Assembly: GCA_025201865.1 (NCBI GenBank)
Contig: MU603092.1
Coordinates: 1-21,224 of the forward strand
Source of the DNA: Ramicandelaber brevisporus
Lineage: Eukaryota > Kickxellomycota > Ramicandelaberales > Ramicandelaberaceae
Reading direction: 5' to 3'
DNA: 21,224 nucleotides
How positions within the stretch are numbered: the first letter of the stretch is position 1; each line of letters opens with the position of its first letter. The position numbers and the translations under genes were made by a program. The notes below the pieces were generated by a model, which was given only the letters and a program-made list of their open reading frames with translations, ran no database searches and had not been told where the DNA came from. Below, piece after piece: positions 15,841-21,224 of this stretch.

Positions 15841-18800
15841 ATGATGCGATCATTCCCATATCATCCTGTCGATAATCCACAGGATCCGGTCACTGACATT
15901 CAGTGCCAACAGCAGCACCAGCACCAGCAACCGCCAAGTCGGCACATCCTTGATAATCCCCGTCCTGATTCCTCACTTCAATCGCCATCCTCGCCACCGC
16001 TATCGCCATCGCTTGCAAATCCTCAACAATTGTCCACATCACCTGTACTAACAACCAATACAACCACTACCGTAAACAACAACAGTAGCATCAACAGCAA
16101 CAACATCAACAATAGCAGCAGCAGAACATCTTCGAATTTGCTTGCTTCGCTGTCATTTGGGTCTCTTCCGTCTCGTGAACAATTGTCTCGTCTTTCTATC
16201 AGTGTTGACCGAATCCGTCAAAGTCATAAATCGTTTTTGGACATGTCATCGCCTACATCTGAATCTCATCATCCCCTCTCCAATGATATAAACAATAGAA
16301 ATAACAGCAACATCAGCAACAACAGCAACAACAGCAGTAATGCGGGTAACAATGATACAGCCCGCTCATACTATATTCCACATTCACAACGTCGCCGTGG
16401 ATATTCCAATGCAAATAACAACAACAATAGCAGCAACAAAAACAGTGGAAGCAATACATTTCCACGTCAATCGTCCGTTTATTCTCAACGACATGGCGTG
16501 TATTCTCCGAACTTCACTCTGTATCAGGCCCAGCCACATCAGCTGAATCAACTGAATCAACTGAATCAACTGGACCAACTGGACCAACAGCTCCATTCAA
16601 CAGCATCGCTCGTCAGATCTCCTCAGTCGTCGACATCTCTACTGGCATCAAACTATGAAGCTGACAAGACACTCTGCGCAGCTGCAGCATCCGCGGCCGC
16701 AGTCGCATCTGCCGCTGCTTCTCCATCTTCGGTTCCATCAGTGCGCCGTGGCTCATTTTATGCATCGACACAGCATCTGCACACACCCATTGTTCACCCC
16801 GGCTCAACAGCAGCAAAAGCCACTGCGGACGGTATTGTGATTCCACCTTTATCGGCCGCTGCATCGCCAGGTCACACTGCTGACATTATTTGGGAACAGC
16901 CGCCGGCTTCATCCACAACATCGCCGCATAGAGTATCTCTGCTCCGTTCAATACCTAGTGCAGTAGTATCACCACTGAATCGTCCACACCAATATCACTC
17001 CAGTCAACAGCAGCAGTACCCATACCAACAACAGCAGCTTCAACAGCACCAGCAGCATCAACAGCAGCAACAGCACCAGCAGATCCATAGCTGGGAGATG
17101 CAGGAGTTGACCAACAGCAGCTACCACAGATATCCAGAATCACCTCGTGAAGCAGCTGGTTCATCTCCACAGGCAGCTTCAACAAACATGCGCCGAAATA
17201 TGACAAACAACTCAACTACCAGTAGCAATGATACAACGGTGACTAACAACGAGGGAGGCATCTACATGCTGCCAGCACATTTCTCTCGTCCTCAACTGCA
17301 ACCCTTAAACAACGAGCGTTCCAATACTAACACAGATACATATCTAAATGGATGGCCAGAATCACCTGAGATGGATGTTAACAACAACAGTAGCAACAGC
17401 AATAACAATATCAACAATAGCAATGGCAACAATAACATTGTGAGATCAACTGGCACGCTGAGGCAGTTCAGACGCAGTGGCAGCATTTTCATTGCCAACA
17501 CAGCCCATCTCGCTTCAATGGCCGATTCTGATGGTCGTCCAAATGTCAAACTTGGTGGCAGCAACCATGGCTACGGACATGGTGGAGAAGGCAACACACC
17601 AACTTCATCGGCCCTTGGCAGCAACGCCAACCCACCCGTCGAGTACATTGAAGCCACGGAAGATGATTTACGCAATTTACGCCATGTTACCGATGTTGTT
17701 CCATTTGCCACCTACTTCATCGTGTTGACTGAGTTATGCGAGCGTTTCGCCTTTTATGGCGTATCCGCCCTGTTCCAAAACTACGTCTCACTTCCTTACA
17801 ACTCGGCATCAGTTGGAAGCGGTGGCATCATTGGCGGCTTAGGCAAAGGCACTCAAGCAGCTACAGCCATGACAACATTCTTCCAATTCTGGTGTCAGCT
17901 CACTCCCGTTTTTGGCGCGATCTTCGCCGACTCTGTTCTGGGCAAGTTTCGAACAATCATCTTGGCAGCATTCTTGTACGCAATTGGCATGATTGTATTG
18001 ACAGTGACTTCGCTGCCAATGTTTTTGGAATCAGCGGGTGGCAATGTGGTGGCAATGATTGGGTTCATTTCAGCAATGTGCATAATTGGTGTTGGCGCAG
18101 GTGGTATCAAGCCAAACATTTCGGCAATGGTTGCAGAGCAGCAACTGCACATTCGCGCCTACGTCAGAACCTTGCCCACTGGCGAGCGAGTCGTGGTGGA
18201 TCCCAGTGCCACAGTTCAGCGCATTTTCAATTGGTTTTATTGGGCAATCAACGTTGGTTCATTGTCATCTATTGGCACAACTTTGATTGAGAGATATGTC
18301 AACTTTTGGCCGGCGTTTCTGGTGCCCACTGCAGTGCTGTTGATTGGTGTTGTGATTTTTATTGCTGGAAATCGACACTATCGACATGTCAAGCCGACTG
18401 GTTCCATTCTGATGGTGGTTGTACAGGCGCTGAGATTGGGAGTGCGTCGTGGGCGAGAGGCAGAGGCAGCTGGTCGTCAGCTTGTTCACACTCGTGATCA
18501 ATACCGACCTGGTCGTCTGGACTGGGCCAAACCATCCACCTTCACTCTTGCTGAACGCAACTCACCATATTTGCGCCACATTGTCTGTTGGAATGATGTC
18601 TTTATTGACGAACTCAAGCGAACTCTCAAGGCTTGCAAGGTGTTTCTGTTCTTCCCCATTTACTGGATGTGCTATGTGCAAATGACAAATACACTCATAT
18701 CACAGGCTGCTACAATGAACACTCATCAGTTGCCAAACGATTTGATGCAGAACATCAACCCAATTGTGCTGATCATATTGATTCCCGTGGTGGACTTGTG

Positions 18801-19428
18801 GATTTATCCGTTAATGGGAAAATGGGGCATCAAGTTCAGACCGATCTCGAGAATGACTGCTGGGTTCATGTGTGGTGCAATGTCAATGGCGTACTCGGCT
18901 GTGATTCAGGATAGAATCTATAGCATCTATCAGCATGACCATTCCAACAGCGACCTCATCAACAGTATTGGTGCCAGCAGCAGCAACAGCAGCGATATCA
19001 GCAGCCTCGGTAGCATTAGTAGTTTTGCAAGCATTGCGGATGTTGCGGGTGGTAATCATTCAATTCAGCCACAGTCGATTATGTATCCAACGCCGACATC
19101 GCCAGCTAACATCTCAATTTGCTGGCAGATTCCATCGTATGCGCTCATTAGTATCTCTGAGATTTTTGCGCTAATCACGGGATTGGAGTATGCGTTTAAC
19201 AAGGCTCCAGCGTCGATGAAGGCTGTGGTGGTATCACTATTTATGTTGACGGGCTGCTTTGGTGCAGTATTGAATTATGCATTCATTCCGCTGGTAAAAG
19301 ACCCATACATCACAGTCATGTATGGAGTGATTGCTGGTATTACAGCGGTGCTGACATTGTTGTTTAGATACATTTTCAGGGATTATGATCGCGAAGAGGC
19401 TGCTGAAAACGTCATTGGATGCCACTAA
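15841..19428 (+). CDS. PTR2/POT-family proton-coupled peptide transporter with long N-terminal extension
   Basis: A 1195-residue frame whose last ~590 residues form a complete fungal PTR2-type transporter that imports di- and tripeptides with protons across the plasma membrane. Visible marks are the ExxER motif in helix 1 (E631/E634/R635, ELCERFAFYG); PTR2 signature 1 beginning at G692 (GAIFADSVLGKFRTIILAAF); signature 2 at 796-808 (FNWFYWAINVGSL); FLFFPIYWMCYVQMTNTLIS in a middle helix; and SEIFALITGLEYAFNKAPAS near the end. Fungal PTR2 proteins are usually about 580-640 long, so residues 1-600 are extra: Asn-, Gln-, Ser- and His-rich, with no membrane span. M560 (nt 17518) would give a normal-sized protein, but the frame is open far upstream and starts with two ATGs. 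A Ser-rich insert lies at about 1028-1088, before SICWQIPSYA. Converges with the WW gene. Confidence 0.96.
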   Translation: MMRSFPYHPVDNPQDPVTDIQCQQQHQHQQPPSRHILDNPRPDSSLQSPSSPPLSPSLANPQQLSTSPVLTTNTTTTVNNNSSINSNNINNSSSRTSSNLLASLSFGSLPSREQLSRLSISVDRIRQSHKSFLDMSSPTSESHHPLSNDINNRNNSNISNNSNNSSNAGNNDTARSYYIPHSQRRRGYSNANNNNNSSNKNSGSNTFPRQSSVYSQRHGVYSPNFTLYQAQPHQLNQLNQLNQLDQLDQQLHSTASLVRSPQSSTSLLASNYEADKTLCAAAASAAAVASAAASPSSVPSVRRGSFYASTQHLHTPIVHPGSTAAKATADGIVIPPLSAAASPGHTADIIWEQPPASSTTSPHRVSLLRSIPSAVVSPLNRPHQYHSSQQQQYPYQQQQLQQHQQHQQQQQHQQIHSWEMQELTNSSYHRYPESPREAAGSSPQAASTNMRRNMTNNSTTSSNDTTVTNNEGGIYMLPAHFSRPQLQPLNNERSNTNTDTYLNGWPESPEMDVNNNSSNSNNNINNSNGNNNIVRSTGTLRQFRRSGSIFIANTAHLASMADSDGRPNVKLGGSNHGYGHGGEGNTPTSSALGSNANPPVEYIEATEDDLRNLRHVTDVVPFATYFIVLTELCERFAFYGVSALFQNYVSLPYNSASVGSGGIIGGLGKGTQAATAMTTFFQFWCQLTPVFGAIFADSVLGKFRTIILAAFLYAIGMIVLTVTSLPMFLESAGGNVVAMIGFISAMCIIGVGAGGIKPNISAMVAEQQLHIRAYVRTLPTGERVVVDPSATVQRIFNWFYWAINVGSLSSIGTTLIERYVNFWPAFLVPTAVLLIGVVIFIAGNRHYRHVKPTGSILMVVVQALRLGVRRGREAEAAGRQLVHTRDQYRPGRLDWAKPSTFTLAERNSPYLRHIVCWNDVFIDELKRTLKACKVFLFFPIYWMCYVQMTNTLISQAATMNTHQLPNDLMQNINPIVLIILIPVVDLWIYPLMGKWGIKFRPISRMTAGFMCGAMSMAYSAVIQDRIYSIYQHDHSNSDLINSIGASSSNSSDISSLGSISSFASIADVAGGNHSIQPQSIMYPTPTSPANISICWQIPSYALISISEIFALITGLEYAFNKAPASMKAVVVSLFMLTGCFGAVLNYAFIPLVKDPYITVMYGVIAGITAVLTLLFRYIFRDYDREEAAENVIGCH
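16543..16587 (+). repeat. 9-bp tandem repeat coding for LNQ/LDQ
   Basis: Three CTGAATCAA units and two CTGGACCAA units, encoding LNQLNQLNQLDQLDQ at residues 235-249 of the transporter extension. Leu every third residue is unlike a coiled-coil heptad. Confidence 0.95.
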
Positions 19429-19611
19429 TTTTAACACCTCTCATTCCCCACCACTAACTATTACTTCATTTCATCTCAACTAATTTCATCTCGTTTGTTT
19501 GTTTCCGGTCTTTCAGTTCCTGTTCTTTTAATTTAATCATTTGTACTGTTACTTTCTTTTAGTATCAAGTTGATAGAGTTAATTTATATTAAGATACTAT
19601 TTGTTATTCAT
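19429..19611. terminator. Convergent 3' region of PTR2 and the WW-protein gene
   Basis: 183 bp, AT- and T-rich, between two facing stops. No exact AATAAA is present on either strand; ATGAATAAC lies just past the WW stop on its strand. Both 3' UTRs probably end here. Confidence 0.5.
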
Positions 19612-21108
19612 TTAGAAGTTATCGAGTACTTCATCGGTAACATCAAGGATTCGGTCAATAATCTTATCGCTTTTACCTTCCTTCTTTCTTGCATTTTCCT
19701 CTCTCTTCTTTTGCTCCCTCTCCTTATCTGCTGCCGTCATACCCGCAGCATCCTTATCATCGCCTCTATGGTTACCACTGTTGTTACTATTGCTGCTGCT
19801 GTTGCTCATCTTGTCTTTGACAGTATTAACCATGTTGCCAATCATTGGCACCTTCTTTGATGCTTTATCCAAAGCTGCCGAGGCGGATGCTGCTGAGTTT
19901 TGCATCAATTTGTTGAACATTGCCATTTTCCCAGACTTAATGCCATCGGCGGGCATTGGTGGCGGCGGAGGTAAAGTCGACACATTGATTCCCTCGCCCA
20001 AATCAACCTGTGGCTGGAGATATTGTGGCTCTGAGGGCTGGGGTGGCTGAGATTCAATTTGGGATCTGCGTGGTGGCATTGGCGGAGGTGGAGCTGATGG
20101 ATGAACTACGGGCGATGCAACAGCTGCGGAAGGAGGAGGAGGAAGGACTGGAGGCTGCTGGTAATGTGGAGGCAGCTGCTGTTGAGGAATGTTGACTGGT
20201 GGTGGACGCAATGGCAGGACAGTGTGTGATGAATATGGTGGTGCAGCTGACTGAGGATTCAAAGCCAGTGAACCAAGCTCGGCAGTTGGAATGCGAGCCT
20301 GCGGACCAGCTGGTGGCAGGTTATGGAGTGCTGGATGCGCTATGGCTGCTACGGCTGCGGCAGTCGGTGGTGGCGGAAGCGGTGGCGCTGTTGTTGATGA
20401 AGCTGATGATACTGATGAAGCTGCTGTTGTTGCCGTCGTTATTCTTGACAAAAGTGCCACTGTATTCGTCGCATCTATCGGTGGCAGTGCGATATTTGGT
20501 ACAGGCGTCAGTCGAAGCATCAGTTGACCACTAGCAGGCTTAACTGCAACTGGCTGATATGCTACAATATCGCCACTTGGATGTGTCATGTAAATCACAT
20601 CGTAGCCACTAAATCCCACTGTTGCATTGTTACTAGATGCATCCGCATTGTTGATATTGCCGTAGATGGTGGTATGCGTTGGTGATAGCGTTGGCGAAAT
20701 TGGATCGTGGCCGATTGCATGTGGCACATTTGGCACATTTGACACATTTGACAGCAATGGTGGCACGTTTGGACTCGATGGCGAAGACACTGCGGATGCT
20801 ACGCTGGCTGTTGTAGCAGTAGTGGGAGAAGCAGCTGCGGTGGTAGAAGTTGCAGCATTGGTTGTCGTGGTTGTAGAAGCGGCCGCTGCTGCTGCGACTG
20901 CCGTTGCTACTGCGGAAGTGGAAGTGGAAGTGGAAGCGTAGTATGCTGGCCGAGGGTCTTCCCAGCTCGTGCTCTTGTCCGCCTTGTTGACAAAATACGG
21001 GAAGCCGCTGCTGGCGTCAACAGCCATAATCCAGTTTGGAGGGAAAGGACGTGTGTCGGCTTTGGCGGCTGCGAGGAAGCTTGCGGGGTCTTGTGCGTTT
21101 GCTGACAT
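19612..21108 (-). CDS. WW-domain, proline-rich protein
   Basis: A 498-residue protein read from the ATG at 21108; the frame runs further up but only to a GTG at 21198, whose hydrophobic leader would be untranslated pyrimidine-rich UTR. Residues 20-55 form one WW domain: RPFPPNWIMAVDASSG then PYFVN, with W26, aromatic Y38/F39, N41, T47, W49 and P52 (SWEDPRP). WW domains bind short proline-rich motifs. Next come Ser/Thr/Ala-rich and Pro-rich stretches (PPPPSAAV, APPPPMPPRR) that could bind SH3, WW or EVH1 domains, including its own. The last ~105 residues differ: MAMFNKLMQNSA, then KKVPMIGNMVNTVKDKM, an Asn/Ser run, a charged helix (ADKEREQKKREENARKKE) and KIIDRILDVTDEVLDNF. This tail looks conserved but I do not recognise it. 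No membrane span. Probably a cytoplasmic adaptor. Confidence 0.85.
   Translation of the reverse strand: MSANAQDPASFLAAAKADTRPFPPNWIMAVDASSGFPYFVNKADKSTSWEDPRPAYYASTSTSTSAVATAVAAAAAASTTTTTNAATSTTAAASPTTATTASVASAVSSPSSPNVPPLLSNVSNVPNVPHAIGHDPISPTLSPTHTTIYGNINNADASSNNATVGFSGYDVIYMTHPSGDIVAYQPVAVKPASGQLMLRLTPVPNIALPPIDATNTVALLSRITTATTAASSVSSASSTTAPPLPPPPTAAAVAAIAHPALHNLPPAGPQARIPTAELGSLALNPQSAAPPYSSHTVLPLRPPPVNIPQQQLPPHYQQPPVLPPPPSAAVASPVVHPSAPPPPMPPRRSQIESQPPQPSEPQYLQPQVDLGEGINVSTLPPPPPMPADGIKSGKMAMFNKLMQNSAASASAALDKASKKVPMIGNMVNTVKDKMSNSSSNSNNSGNHRGDDKDAAGMTAADKEREQKKREENARKKEGKSDKIIDRILDVTDEVLDNF
20722..20748 (-). repeat. 9-bp tandem repeat in the WW gene
   Basis: Three units of TGGCACATT/TGACACATT (plus strand) and a partial fourth, encoding SNVSNVPNVPH in the low-complexity middle. 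Confidence 0.9.
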
Positions 21109-21224
21109 CGTGTTCTGTATTCTATGTGGAGTGCGTGATAGTGCAGTTGTATACTCAGAGAGAGGAAGAAAAGCAAGAAGAGGCAGAAGAAGAAGCACAC
21201 GCAGGAACAGGAATCGGCGACGAA
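21109..21224 (-). promoter_or_regulatory. 5' leader/promoter-proximal region of the WW gene
   Basis: On the gene's strand this is strongly pyrimidine-rich (CTTCTTCTTCTGCCTCTTC and similar) up to about 60 bp before the ATG. The window ends here, so the promoter is incomplete. Confidence 0.45.

Noticed and set aside
21109-21198. Extension of the WW protein by 30 residues resembling a signal peptide
   Set aside because: The frame would start at a GTG; the only ATG is at 21108, and the leucine-rich leader comes from a pyrimidine-rich UTR.
1-21224. tRNA, rRNA, CRISPR or transposon ends
   Set aside because: I looked for B-box-like sequence, spaced direct repeats and long inverted repeats in the gaps and found none that hold up by eye; a covariance-model scan would settle the RNA genes.

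Overview
This looks like nuclear DNA of a fungus, most likely an early-diverging one. The support is a fungal-type PTR2 peptide transporter, a Tudor-less SMN protein, Trm7, SERF, and eukaryotic-style intergenic signals (AATAAA, poly(dA:dT)). Every gene is one uninterrupted reading frame, including one of 7.7 kb. An intron-poor lineage such as Kickxellomycotina would fit, but that placement is a guess. Trinucleotide runs coding for Gln, Asn, Ala, Ser, Thr and Pro are everywhere.

Layout. 1-1984 (+): the 3' part of a C2H2 zinc-finger gene built from two copies of a four-finger block; its start lies outside the window. 2581-4098 (+): an unrecognised 505-residue protein with an ATP-grasp-like nucleotide-binding segment. 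4561-6579: a compact cluster of three small conserved genes. SERF (+) converges on SMN (-) with 81 bp between them, and SMN diverges from TRM7 (+) across a 90-bp poly(dA:dT) shared promoter. 7199-14887 (+): a giant 2562-residue, mostly disordered protein with Glu-Pro repeats, polyproline blocks, an acidic domain, two DDFDDF-type motifs and a short helical C-terminal domain. 15841-19428 (+): a PTR2/POT proton-coupled peptide transporter with a very long Asn/Gln/Ser-rich N-terminal extension. 19612-21108 (-): a WW-domain, proline-rich protein that converges on the transporter gene.

How they relate. SMN (snRNP assembly) and TRM7 (tRNA anticodon-loop methylation) are both RNA-maturation genes and probably share a promoter. 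SERF (protein aggregation modifier) shares their 3' end region. The rest look like independent neighbours. A possible link is that the giant protein carries many PPLP-type motifs of the kind some WW domains bind, and a WW protein is encoded about 5 kb away. The most interesting candidate for undescribed biology is the giant protein, whose acidic-phenylalanine motifs resemble those of AP-1/GGA adaptor accessory proteins. I saw no mobile element with ends, no tRNA or rRNA gene and no CRISPR array.
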